Assembly: GCF_900188035.1 (NCBI RefSeq)
Contig: NZ_FZNN01000010.1
Coordinates: 62,001-126,000 of the forward strand
DNA length: 64,000 nucleotides
Direction: 5' to 3'
From: Puniceibacterium sediminis
GTDB lineage: Bacteria; Pseudomonadota; Alphaproteobacteria; Rhodobacterales; Rhodobacteraceae
Below are positions 43,014 to 50,923 of this stretch, one piece after another. The translations under genes and the position numbers were made by a program. A model generated the notes under the pieces. That model did not search any database and was not told the DNA's origin. It saw only the letters and a program-made list of their open reading frames with translations. Within the stretch, counting starts at the first letter, position 1; each line of letters starts with the position of its first letter.

Positions 43014-43880
43014 ATGACACGCCCCGAGATTTCTTTTGAGTTCTTCCCGCCCAAGAACATCGAAGCCACATTCCGCCTCTGGGACACCGTTCAGGTTCTG
43101 GCCCCGCTGGCGCCGCGGTTCGTTTCGGTGACCTATGGCGCGGGCGGCACGACGCGTGATCTGACCCGCGACGTGGTCTCGACCCTGCACAAGCATTCCG
43201 GCCTGCGCACCGCAGCGCACCTCACCTGCGTCGATGCCACCCGCGAAGAAACCCTGCAGATCGCCCGCGATTTCGCCGCCGCCGGTGTCACCGACATCGT
43301 CGCCCTGCGCGGCGACCCGCCCAAAGGCGCCAACGGCTTCGCGCCCCACCCCGATGGCTTCAACAGCTCGGTCGAACTGATCGAAGCGCTGAAAGATGCG
43401 GGTGATTTCACCATCCGCGTCGGTGCCTACCCCGACAAACACCCCGAGGCGCCCACCGCCACGGCGGATGTCGAATACCTCAAGCGCAAGCTCGATGCCG
43501 GCGCGGACGAGGCGCTGACCCAGTTCTTTTTTGAGGCCGAGACGTTCTTCCGCTTCCGCGATGCCTGCGTCAAAGCCGGTATCGACAAGCCGATCGTTCC
43601 GGGCATCTTCCCGATCGAGAACTGGAAAGGTGCGCGCCGCTTTGCCGAATCCTGCGGCACGCAAATCCCCGCCTGGGTGATCGACGCCTTCGACACAGCC
43701 ACCCGTGACGGCCGCGAGGATCTGCTGGCAACCGCAGTCTGCACCGAACTCTGCTCGGATCTGATCGAGGGCGGTGTGGACAAGCTGCACTTTTACACCC
43801 TCAACCGCCCGGAACTCACCCGCGACGTCTGCTTCGCACTGGGCGTGGCACCGGACGTAAAGCTCGAAAACGTCGCCTGA
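43014..43880 (+). CDS. metF: Methylenetetrahydrofolate reductase
   Basis: A 288-residue FAD enzyme reducing 5,10-methylene-THF to 5-methyl-THF, the methyl donor for methionine synthesis. Motifs: SFEFFPPKN near residue 7, SVTYGAGG, LTCVDATREETLQIA, LRGDPP, and DEALTQFFFEAETFFRFRD. Length matches bacterial MetF. Start 43014 (MTRPEIS) has AAGGACA upstream. A pair of palindromes follows the gene. Confidence 0.96.
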   Translation: MTRPEISFEFFPPKNIEATFRLWDTVQVLAPLAPRFVSVTYGAGGTTRDLTRDVVSTLHKHSGLRTAAHLTCVDATREETLQIARDFAAAGVTDIVALRGDPPKGANGFAPHPDGFNSSVELIEALKDAGDFTIRVGAYPDKHPEAPTATADVEYLKRKLDAGADEALTQFFFEAETFFRFRDACVKAGIDKPIVPGIFPIENWKGARRFAESCGTQIPAWVIDAFDTATRDGREDLLATAVCTELCSDLIEGGVDKLHFYTLNRPELTRDVCFALGVAPDVKLENVA

Positions 43881-43897
43881 CACCGGGGCCCGGGACC

Positions 43898-43943
43898 AAG
43901 AATTTTCTGAAAATTCTTGCCAAAATTCTTCAAAAGAATTTTG
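43898..43943 (+). terminator. Double palindrome after metF
   Basis: Two adjacent hairpins: AAGAATTTT (43898-43906)/AAAATTCTT (43910-43918) and CAAAATTCTT (43921-43930)/AAGAATTTTG (43934-43943). They can also pair with each other, and GGGAC/GTCCC flank them (43892-43896, 43943-43947). It is a terminator-like element 18 nt after the metF stop and could equally serve the convergent side. Confidence 0.6.
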
Positions 43944-44001
43944 TCCCGGCTCGTCGGTTCCACCCTTGTCGCGGGCGCCGTCGCGCGGCACCCTCAGCAC
44001 C

Positions 44002-44454
44002 ATGATACGCCCCGCCACCCCCGATGATCTGACGGCGATCCGCGCCATCGCGGTGGCGGCTTATGCGCCCTATATCCCCGTGATCGGGCGCAAACCCGCG
44101 CCGATGGCGGCGGATTATGCCGCCCAGATTGCCGAGGGCTGGGTGCATGTGGCCGATCCCACTGGAACAGGGCCGGTCGGTTTTGTGGTGTTCTATCCTG
44201 CGGGCGACACGATGTTTCTTGAAAACATTGCGGTCAGCCGCGCGGCCGTCGGACAGGGCATCGGCAAGGCGCTGATGGCCTTCTGCGAAACGCAGGCCCG
44301 CCAGACCGGGATGACAGCCATCACGCTCTACACGAACGCCCTGATGACCGACAACCTGCGGATCTATCCCCATCTCGGCTATGTCCAGACGGACCGGCGC
44401 ACCGAGGACGGCTTTGACCGTGTCTATTTCCGCAAGGACCTGCGCCTACCCTGA
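44002..44454 (+). CDS. GNAT-family N-acetyltransferase
   Basis: A 150-residue acetyltransferase. The acetyl-CoA loop VGQGIGKALMAFCE (Q/R-x-x-G-x-G/A motif) is at about residue 83-96, preceded by the beta-strand LENIAVSRAAV. N-terminal MIRPATPDDLTAIRAI is the common GNAT opening. The substrate (small molecule or protein N-terminus) is unknown. Start 44002 follows the double palindrome. Its end overlaps the end of bhcR on the other strand by 9 nt. Confidence 0.9.
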   Translation: MIRPATPDDLTAIRAIAVAAYAPYIPVIGRKPAPMAADYAAQIAEGWVHVADPTGTGPVGFVVFYPAGDTMFLENIAVSRAAVGQGIGKALMAFCETQARQTGMTAITLYTNALMTDNLRIYPHLGYVQTDRRTEDGFDRVYFRKDLRLP

Positions 44455-45282
44455 CACCCGCCCGCCGATGCCATGCGTGATTTCTGCGGCGGCTGCGATG
44501 ACCTGTGCGCCAAGGCCCGGGATCGCGTCGGGCACGACACGGCTTGACGGGCCGGACACCGAAATCCCCGCCACCGCCACACCATGCACGTCAAAGATCG
44601 GTGCCGCGACACACCGCATGCCAATGTTCTTTTCCTCACCGTCGATCGAATAGCCCCGCGCCCGCGTCTCTGCCAGATCCGCCAGCAGCGCATCGCGAGT
44701 CACATGGGTGAACTCCGTGAACCGCTCGAGCCCATGCGCATCCAGAATCCGCGCCACCTGCCCCGCGCCGCGCTGTGCCAGCAGTGCCTTGCCAATCCCC
44801 GACGCATGCATCGGCGACATCGTCCCCGGCGGAAAGAACGCGCGGATCGTCGCCATCGTCTCGACCTGGCTCAGAAACAACACCTGACCCGATTGTTCGA
44901 TACCAAGGTTCGCGGTTTCCCCGGTCGCATCCATCAGCGACCGCAACACCGGAAGCGCCCGTTCAAGCAGCGACGTGCGGCGCAGGAATCGCGACCCGAT
45001 CAGAAACGCCCCGGCGCCGATGTGCCATGTCTGCGGCCCACTGTCGAAATCCACGATCCCACGCGCCTCTAACGTGAACAGCACCCTGTAAACGCTGGCC
45101 GGAGACTGGCCAAGGTCGCCCGAAATCTGCGACAGGGTCGCGCCCTTCATCTCGCTCAGCCGTTCCAGCACCTCCATCGCGCGGTCAAGCGACTTGATGG
45201 TGTTCTGCTCGGATTTGTCATGCCAGGAACGCGGCCGCCCCCGGCCCCGCGCTGTGAAATCTTCCTCTGAATCACCTGTCAC
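44446..45282 (-). CDS. bhcR: IclR-family regulator of the beta-hydroxyaspartate cycle
   Basis: A 278-residue IclR-type regulator. Winged helix at about residues 25-85 (NTIKSLDRAMEVLERLSEMK, ATLSQISGDLGQSPASVYRV) and a C-terminal effector domain (GIGKALLAQ, then GIGAQVIAAAAEI-like end). It is divergent from bhcA, the setting of BhcR in Paracoccus, which activates the cycle and responds to glyoxylate. GTG start at 45282 with AGGAGGCGG upstream; a longer frame lies in AT-rich promoter DNA. A 9-bp palindrome at 45341-45367 is the likely operator. Confidence 0.93.
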   Translation of the reverse strand: MTGDSEEDFTARGRGRPRSWHDKSEQNTIKSLDRAMEVLERLSEMKGATLSQISGDLGQSPASVYRVLFTLEARGIVDFDSGPQTWHIGAGAFLIGSRFLRRTSLLERALPVLRSLMDATGETANLGIEQSGQVLFLSQVETMATIRAFFPPGTMSPMHASGIGKALLAQRGAGQVARILDAHGLERFTEFTHVTRDALLADLAETRARGYSIDGEEKNIGMRCVAAPIFDVHGVAVAGISVSGPSSRVVPDAIPGLGAQVIAAAAEITHGIGGRVSG

Positions 45283-45340
45283 AGCCGCCTCCTGAATATT
45301 TCTGAAAAACTCCTGCGCATTATGAAAAATGCAACGCACT

Positions 45341-45367
45341 GATTCAATGTATATTTTCCATTGAATC
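45341..45367. promoter_or_regulatory. Likely BhcR operator/bhc promoter
   Basis: GATTCAATG (45341-45349), 9-nt spacer TATATTTTC, CATTGAATC (45359-45367): a perfect 9-bp inverted repeat in the 168-nt AT-rich bhcR-bhcA intergenic region. A second small repeat GCATT-N6-AATGC is at about 45317-45332. Confidence 0.75.
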
Positions 45368-45450
45368 CAAAAAATGAAAAACAATTTCAAAAAAATTGCC
45401 CGCGAAACAGGCAAACCTTAAAGTTGACCCAACAGCGAGGAGAACACGCC

Positions 45451-46641
45451 ATGAGCATTCAGAACCCAGTCTTCATTCCCGGCCCGACCAACATCCCCGA
45501 GTCCGTCCGCAAAGCCTGCGACATGCCCACCATAGACCACCGCTCGCCTCTTTTCGCGACGATCCTGCACCCGGCCATCGACGGCTGCCGCAAGGTGCTG
45601 AAAACCACCGAGGGCGAGCTGTTCATCTTCCCCGCCTCCGGCACCGGCGGTTGGGAGGCATCGCTGACCAACACCCTGAACCCCGGTGACACGATTCTTG
45701 CCGCGCGCAACGGCATGTTCTCCCACAAGTGGATCGACATGTGCCATCGCTTCGGCCTCAACGTTATTCAGGTCGATGTCCCCTGGGGCGAAGGCCTGCC
45801 CGTGCCGAAGTTCGAGGAAATCCTGCGCGCCGACCCCGATGGTCGCATCAAGGCCGTCCTCGCCACCCACAACGAAACCGCCACCGGCGTTGTGTCGGAC
45901 GTCGCCGGACTGCGCCGCGCCATGGATGCCGCCGGACACGGCGCGCTGCTGATGGTCGATGGGGTGAGCTCGATCGGGTCGATGAATTTCGAATTTGACA
46001 ACTGGGGCGTCGATGTTGCCGTGACCGGCAGCCAGAAGGGCTTCATGCTGCCCGCCGGACTCGCCATCACCTGTTTTTCACCCAAGGCCATCGCCGCCAG
46101 CAAAACCGCCACCCTGCCCCGGACGTTCTGGAGCATTGACGACATGCGCAACGGATATGCCGCCAACGCCTATCCCTACACGCCCTCGGTTGGCTTGCTG
46201 AACGGGTTGAAGCACACGACCGAAATGCTGCTGGCCGAAGGGCTCGACAATGTCTTTGCCCGTCACGCCCGCATCGCCGATGGTGTGCGCGCCGCCGTCC
46301 GCGCCTGGGGCATGACGCCCTGCGCCGTCTCGCCCGATCTCTATTCCAACACCGTGACCGCGATCTGCACACCCGAAGGTTTCAACGCCTCGACAATCGT
46401 TGAACGCGCCTCGCTTCAATACGGCATGGCATTCGGCACCGGCCTTGGCGATGTTGCGGGCAAGGTGTTCCGCATCGGCCACCTTGGCATGCTGACCGAC
46501 GCCATGGCCCTGTCGGGCATCGCCACCGCAGAAATGGTTATGGTCGATCTGGGTCTGCCTGTTACGCTGGGCTCGGGTGTTGCCGCGGCGCAGGAAATCT
46601 ACCGCAAGGGAGGCAAAATCCAGAAGGAGCAAGCCGCATGA
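45451..46641 (+). CDS. bhcA: Aspartate-glyoxylate aminotransferase
   Basis: A 396-residue class V PLP aminotransferase. It transfers the amino group from aspartate to glyoxylate, giving oxaloacetate and glycine, so it both closes the beta-hydroxyaspartate cycle and releases its C4 product. PLP lysine in VTGSQKGFMLPAG (Lys196); N-terminus NPVFIPGPTNIPESVR; SGTGGWEASLTN for the cofactor phosphate. Length matches characterised BhcA. Start 45451 has CGAGGAGA upstream. Stop overlaps the bhcB start (ATGA). Confidence 0.95.
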   Translation: MSIQNPVFIPGPTNIPESVRKACDMPTIDHRSPLFATILHPAIDGCRKVLKTTEGELFIFPASGTGGWEASLTNTLNPGDTILAARNGMFSHKWIDMCHRFGLNVIQVDVPWGEGLPVPKFEEILRADPDGRIKAVLATHNETATGVVSDVAGLRRAMDAAGHGALLMVDGVSSIGSMNFEFDNWGVDVAVTGSQKGFMLPAGLAITCFSPKAIAASKTATLPRTFWSIDDMRNGYAANAYPYTPSVGLLNGLKHTTEMLLAEGLDNVFARHARIADGVRAAVRAWGMTPCAVSPDLYSNTVTAICTPEGFNASTIVERASLQYGMAFGTGLGDVAGKVFRIGHLGMLTDAMALSGIATAEMVMVDLGLPVTLGSGVAAAQEIYRKGGKIQKEQAA

Positions 46642-47603
46642 AGGATCATCCATCCCATCTGCCCACCTACGACGATATGCTGGCCGCACACGAACGGATC
46701 AAACCCTACATCCATCGCACCCCGGTCCTGACCTCGTCCTACCTCAACGACCTCACCGGCGCCGAGCTGTTCTTCAAATGCGAAAACTTCCAGAAGGCCG
46801 GCGCCTTCAAGGTCCGTGGCGCATCAAATGCCGTCTTCGGCCTGTCGGATGAAATGGCGGCCCGGGGCGTGGCGACGCACAGTTCCGGCAACCATGCCCT
46901 TTCGCTGTCTTATGCGGCGGGCCGTCGTGGCATCCCCTGCCATGTCGTCATGCCCCGCACCGCCCCGCAGGCGAAAAAGGATGCCGTGCGCGGCTATGGC
47001 GGCATGATCACCGAATGCGAACCCTCGACCACCAGCCGAGAGGCCGTCTTTGCCAAGGTTCACGCCGCCACCGGTGCGGATTTCGTGCATCCCTACAACG
47101 ACCCGCGTGTCATCGCGGGCCAAGGCACCTGTTCCAGGGAACTGATGGAACAGACAGGCGGCCTTGATGCCGTCATCGCCCCCATCGGCGGCGGCGGCAT
47201 GATCTCGGGCACCTGCCTCACGCTCTCGACCCTCGCCCCCGATGTCAAAATCTACGCCGCCGAACCGGAACAGGCCGACGATGCGTATCGCAGCTTCAAG
47301 GCCGGACACATCATTGCCGATGACGCGCCCGAAACCGTGGCCGACGGGCTCAAGGTTCCGCTCAAGGAAAACACCTGGCATTTCGTCAGCCACCATGTGA
47401 CCGACATCCTGACCGCATCCGAGGATGAGATCATCGAGGCGATGAAACTCACCTGGAAGCGCATGAAGATCGTGATCGAAGCCTCCTCGGCCGTGCCATT
47501 GGCGACGATCCTGAAGAACCCCGAAGTGTTCCGCGGCAAACGCGTCGGCGTGATCCTGACCGGCGGCAACGTCGATCTCGACACGCTGCCCTGGATCAAA
47601 TGA
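46638..47603 (+). CDS. bhcB: Beta-hydroxyaspartate dehydratase
   Basis: A 321-residue fold-type II PLP enzyme of the threonine/serine dehydratase family that dehydrates (2R,3S)-beta-hydroxyaspartate to iminosuccinate. PLP lysine in KAGAFKVRGA (Lys58), SSGNHALSLSYAAG for cofactor contacts, and the glycine loop PIGGGGMISG. Family relationship alone would allow threonine dehydratase or serine racemase; its place between bhcA and bhcC fixes the assignment. No ACT domain. Translationally coupled to bhcA. Confidence 0.95.
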   Translation: MKDHPSHLPTYDDMLAAHERIKPYIHRTPVLTSSYLNDLTGAELFFKCENFQKAGAFKVRGASNAVFGLSDEMAARGVATHSSGNHALSLSYAAGRRGIPCHVVMPRTAPQAKKDAVRGYGGMITECEPSTTSREAVFAKVHAATGADFVHPYNDPRVIAGQGTCSRELMEQTGGLDAVIAPIGGGGMISGTCLTLSTLAPDVKIYAAEPEQADDAYRSFKAGHIIADDAPETVADGLKVPLKENTWHFVSHHVTDILTASEDEIIEAMKLTWKRMKIVIEASSAVPLATILKNPEVFRGKRVGVILTGGNVDLDTLPWIK

Positions 47604-47666
47604 CGCCCGCAGGCTGTGCAGTCATTGCGCAGCAATCCATCAACGTTCTCAACGGGAGATGAGACC

Positions 47667-48830
47667 ATGAAAGACACTGCAGATTTTACCGAATTTGAAG
47701 TCGGCTATGACATCCCGGCCCTGCCCGGCATGGACGAATCCGAAATCCAGACACCCTGCCTGATCCTTGATCTCGACGCGCTGGAATACAACATCGCCAA
47801 GATGGGCGATTACGCAAAATCCCACGGCATGCGCCACCGGGTGCACGGCAAGATGCACAAATCCGTCGATGTGGCCAAGCTTCAGGAACGGCTCGGCGGG
47901 TCCTGCGGCGTCTGCTGCCAGAAGGTCTCCGAGGCCGAAGTTTTCGTGCGCGGCGGCATCAAGGACGTGCTGGTCTCCAATCAGGTCACCCAACCGGCCA
48001 AGATCGACCGCCTTGCCCGCCTGCCGCTGCTTGGCGCGCGCACCATCTGCTGCGTCGATGACATGGCCAATATCCCGAACCTCTCCGCCGCCGCCGTCAA
48101 ACACGGCACCCAGATCGAATGCCTTGTGGAAATCGACTGCGGCGCCGGGCGCTGCGGCGTAACCTCCACCCCGCAGGTCGTCGAACTGGCCCAGGCCATC
48201 GACGCCGCAGAGGGGCTCAGGTTTTCCGGGCTTCAGGCCTATCAGGGCGCGATGCAGCATCTGGACTCCTATGACGACCGCAAGGCCAAGACCGAGATCG
48301 CCATACTCATGGTCGCTGACGCCATCGACGCGCTCAAATCCCAGGGCCTGGAATGCGACATCGTCGGCGGTGGCGGCACCGGGTCCTATTACTTTGAATC
48401 CGCCTCGGGCGTGTTCAACGAACTCCAGTGCGGATCTTACGCCTTCATGGACGCCGATTATGGCCGCATCCATGACAAGGACGGCAAGCGCATTGACGAG
48501 GGCGAATGGAAAAACGCCCTGTTCATCCTGACCAGCGTGATGAGCCACGCCAAACCCGACAAGGCCATCGTCGATGCCGGCCTCAAGGCACAGTCGGTCG
48601 ATTCCGGCCTGCCGACTGTCTTTGGTCGAACAGACGTCAAATATGTCAAATGCTCGGACGAACACGGCGTGGTTGCCGACCCGGACGGCGTGCTCAAGGT
48701 CAACGACACCCTGCGCCTTGTCCCCGGCCACTGCGACCCGACCTGCAACGTGCACGACTGGTACGTCGGTGTGCGCAACGGCAAGGTCGAAACCCTCTGG
48801 CCCGTCTCGGCCCGCGGCAAGGCCTACTGA
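47667..48830 (+). CDS. bhcC: Beta-hydroxyaspartate aldolase
   Basis: A 387-residue fold-type III PLP enzyme of the D-threonine aldolase (DSD1-like) family that condenses glycine and glyoxylate to beta-hydroxyaspartate. PLP lysine in RVHGKMHKS (Lys62), preceded by QTPCLILDLDALEYNI; the C-terminal metal/active-site region contains GHCDPTCNVHDWYVG. The start at 47667 has GGGAGATG upstream. It is followed by 137 nt that hold the second CCATACG array before bhcD. Confidence 0.95.
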   Translation: MKDTADFTEFEVGYDIPALPGMDESEIQTPCLILDLDALEYNIAKMGDYAKSHGMRHRVHGKMHKSVDVAKLQERLGGSCGVCCQKVSEAEVFVRGGIKDVLVSNQVTQPAKIDRLARLPLLGARTICCVDDMANIPNLSAAAVKHGTQIECLVEIDCGAGRCGVTSTPQVVELAQAIDAAEGLRFSGLQAYQGAMQHLDSYDDRKAKTEIAILMVADAIDALKSQGLECDIVGGGGTGSYYFESASGVFNELQCGSYAFMDADYGRIHDKDGKRIDEGEWKNALFILTSVMSHAKPDKAIVDAGLKAQSVDSGLPTVFGRTDVKYVKCSDEHGVVADPDGVLKVNDTLRLVPGHCDPTCNVHDWYVGVRNGKVETLWPVSARGKAY

Positions 48831-48875
48831 CGCGCCCGGCCCCCCGTCCAACACACCGGGGGGCCGATCGCGAAA

Positions 48876-48926
48876 CCATACGCCAGCCATACGCGAACCA
48901 TACGGTTTCCATACGCCTTCCATACG
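48876..48926. repeat. CCATACG array 2: five copies at an exact 11-nt period
   Basis: CCATACG occurs at 48876, 48887, 48898, 48909 and 48920 with spacers ccag, cgaa, gttt and cctt. Heptamer, period and copy number match the array at 15283-15333, and the first spacer (ccag) and one other (gttt) are shared. GAAACC (48872-48877) and GGTTTC (48904-48909) can pair. It sits in the bhcC-bhcD gap, 46 nt after the bhcC stop and 42 nt before the bhcD start. Confidence 0.92.
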
Positions 48927-48967
48927 CCCTTTCCGGCCCTTCGCTGCCCCAGAGAAAGACCAAAAAC

Positions 48968-49933
48968 ATGCTGATCGTCCCCGAATCCAAGATCGCCGAC
49001 CTGATGACCCCAGAGGCCGCATTTGACGCGGTCGAGGCAACCTTTGCCGCCATGGCGCGCAAGTCCGCCTATAATTTCCCGGTCATCCGCGAAGCCATCG
49101 GCCATGCCGACGCGCTTTATGGCTTCAAATCCGGGTTCGACCGCGAGAGCCTTGTTCTGGGTTTAAAATCAGGCGGTTACTGGCCCGGCAACGCCGAAAA
49201 AGGTCTGACAAATCACCAGTCGACGATCTTTCTGTTCGACGCTGACACCGGAAAATGCTCGGCCATTGTCGGGGGCAACCTGCTCACCGCCCTGCGCACC
49301 GCCGCCGCCTCAGCCGTATCGATCAAGCATCTGGCGCGCCAGGATTCGGAAGTCCTCGGTATGATCGGCGCCGGTCACCAGTCGGTCTTTCAGATGCAGG
49401 CCGCTGTAAAACAACGCAATTTCAAAAAGGTCATCGGCTGGAACTACCACCCGGAAATGCTGTCGCGCCTTGCCGATTGCGCCGCCGAACTGGGTCTGCC
49501 GTTCGAAGAAGTCAGTCTTGAAACCCTTGGCCGCGACGCCGATGTGATCATTTCGATCACCTCAAGCTTTGCCCCGACCCTGCTGGACGCCCATGTCACC
49601 CCCGGCACGCACATCGCCTGCATGGGCACAGATACCAAGGGAAAACAAGAGGTTGAGGCCACCCTTCTGAAACGCGCCACCGTCTTTACCGACGAAATTG
49701 CCCAAAGCATCAGCATCGGTGAGGCACAACATGCCGTGGCCGCAGGTCTCATCGCCCAATCCGACATCACCGAAATCGGCGCCGTGATCAACGGCACCCA
49801 CCCGGGCCGCAGCAGCGCCGATGAAATCACCCTGTTCGACGGCACCGGCGTCGGCCTGCAAGACCTTGCAGTCGCCGCCAAAGTAGTGGAACTTGCGCAG
49901 CAGAAAGGCGTCGCCCTGGACGTCGATTTCTGA
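48968..49933 (+). CDS. bhcD: Iminosuccinate reductase
   Basis: A 321-residue NAD(P)H-dependent reductase of the ornithine cyclodeaminase/mu-crystallin family that reduces iminosuccinate to aspartate, completing the cycle. Rossmann motif EVLGMIGAGHQSVFQMQAAV at about 136-155, and the family segment GGNLLTALRTAAASAVSIKHLA. The N-terminus MLIVPESKIADLM is intact. Only a weak purine-rich site (AGAGAAAGA) precedes it, and the CCATACG array lies upstream, so its translation may be set independently of bhcC. Confidence 0.94.
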   Translation: MLIVPESKIADLMTPEAAFDAVEATFAAMARKSAYNFPVIREAIGHADALYGFKSGFDRESLVLGLKSGGYWPGNAEKGLTNHQSTIFLFDADTGKCSAIVGGNLLTALRTAAASAVSIKHLARQDSEVLGMIGAGHQSVFQMQAAVKQRNFKKVIGWNYHPEMLSRLADCAAELGLPFEEVSLETLGRDADVIISITSSFAPTLLDAHVTPGTHIACMGTDTKGKQEVEATLLKRATVFTDEIAQSISIGEAQHAVAAGLIAQSDITEIGAVINGTHPGRSSADEITLFDGTGVGLQDLAVAAKVVELAQQKGVALDVDF

Positions 49934-49948
49934 AGCAAAGGCAATGAC

Positions 49949-50923
49949 ATGCGGGTGGCACTGAACGGTTTCGGCAGGATCGGTCGCACGATCCTGCGCC
50001 AACTCCTGGCGTCGCATCCCGATATCGAGATCGCCCTGATCAACGACATCGCCCCGCTTGAAACCTGCGCCTATCTGTTCCGCTATGACTCGGTCTTCGG
50101 ACCCTATCCCGGTACGATCCTCGCGGGTGACGGCGCGCTGGCCGTTGACGACCTGTTCATCCCCTTCACCCAGAAAAGGGATCTGTCAGAGCTCGATCTG
50201 TCGGGCATCGACGTCCTGATGGAGTGTACCGGCACCATCAACACCCGCGCCCATGCGCAGCGCGGATTGACGGCGGGCGCGAAAAACGTCCTGATTTCCG
50301 GCCCCTGTGACGAGGCCGAACAAACCATCGTGCTGGGCGCGAACGAAGATCAGCTTGGCGATGCCCGCATCGTCTCGAACGCGTCCTGCACCACCAATGC
50401 GCTCGCCCCGCTGCTGCGCGTCCTGCACGACACCTGTGGCATCCAGCAGGGACACATGACCACGATCCACTGCTACACCGGCAGCCAGCCCATGGTCGAC
50501 GCCCCGCGCGGCGATTTTGCCCGCAGCCGGGCCGGTGCCGTGTCCATGGTGCCCACCACCACCAGCGCCACCCGCCTCATTGATCGCGTCCTGCCCGAAA
50601 TCGCCGGTCGCGTGACCGGTGCTGCCGTGCGTGTTCCGGTGATCAGCGTTTCGGCCGTCGACCTTGTCGTAACCCTGAAAACCATTCCTGATCAGTCACT
50701 TACAGACCACCTTGAAGGTATAACGCAAGCCTCTGACGTCCTTGGCATCACCAAGGATGCCACGGTTTCAACCGATCTGCGCGCCCGGCCTGAATCGCTG
50801 GTCATCGCCCTGCCCGAGGTCATCCAGAATGGCCATCAGGTGCGGATCTTTGGCTGGTACGACAACGAATGGGGCTTTTCCGCGCGCATGATCGACATGG
50901 CGCGGCTGATGGCGGCGCGCTAA
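49949..50923 (+). CDS. GAPDH-family dehydrogenase attached to the bhc operon
   Basis: A 324-residue type I glyceraldehyde-3-phosphate dehydrogenase homologue. NAD motif VALNGFGRIGRTILRQL; catalytic Cys147 in SNASCTTNALAP; His in MTTIHCYTGSQP; WYDNEWGFSARM at the end. It starts 15 nt after bhcD on the same strand, which implies cotranscription. Features depart from a housekeeping GAPDH: short length and low conservation near the phosphate sites (for example YSVF-type YDSVFGPYPG). Options are a true GAPDH, erythrose-4-phosphate dehydrogenase, or a dehydrogenase for another phosphorylated or C4 aldehyde. Confidence 0.85.
   Translation: MRVALNGFGRIGRTILRQLLASHPDIEIALINDIAPLETCAYLFRYDSVFGPYPGTILAGDGALAVDDLFIPFTQKRDLSELDLSGIDVLMECTGTINTRAHAQRGLTAGAKNVLISGPCDEAEQTIVLGANEDQLGDARIVSNASCTTNALAPLLRVLHDTCGIQQGHMTTIHCYTGSQPMVDAPRGDFARSRAGAVSMVPTTTSATRLIDRVLPEIAGRVTGAAVRVPVISVSAVDLVVTLKTIPDQSLTDHLEGITQASDVLGITKDATVSTDLRARPESLVIALPEVIQNGHQVRIFGWYDNEWGFSARMIDMARLMAAR

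Noticed and set aside
48506-48967. Frame-extended N-terminus of bhcD reaching across the CCATACG array
   Set aside because: It overlaps the 3' end of bhcC in another frame and the extension is not BhcD-like; the ATG at 48968 gives the family length.
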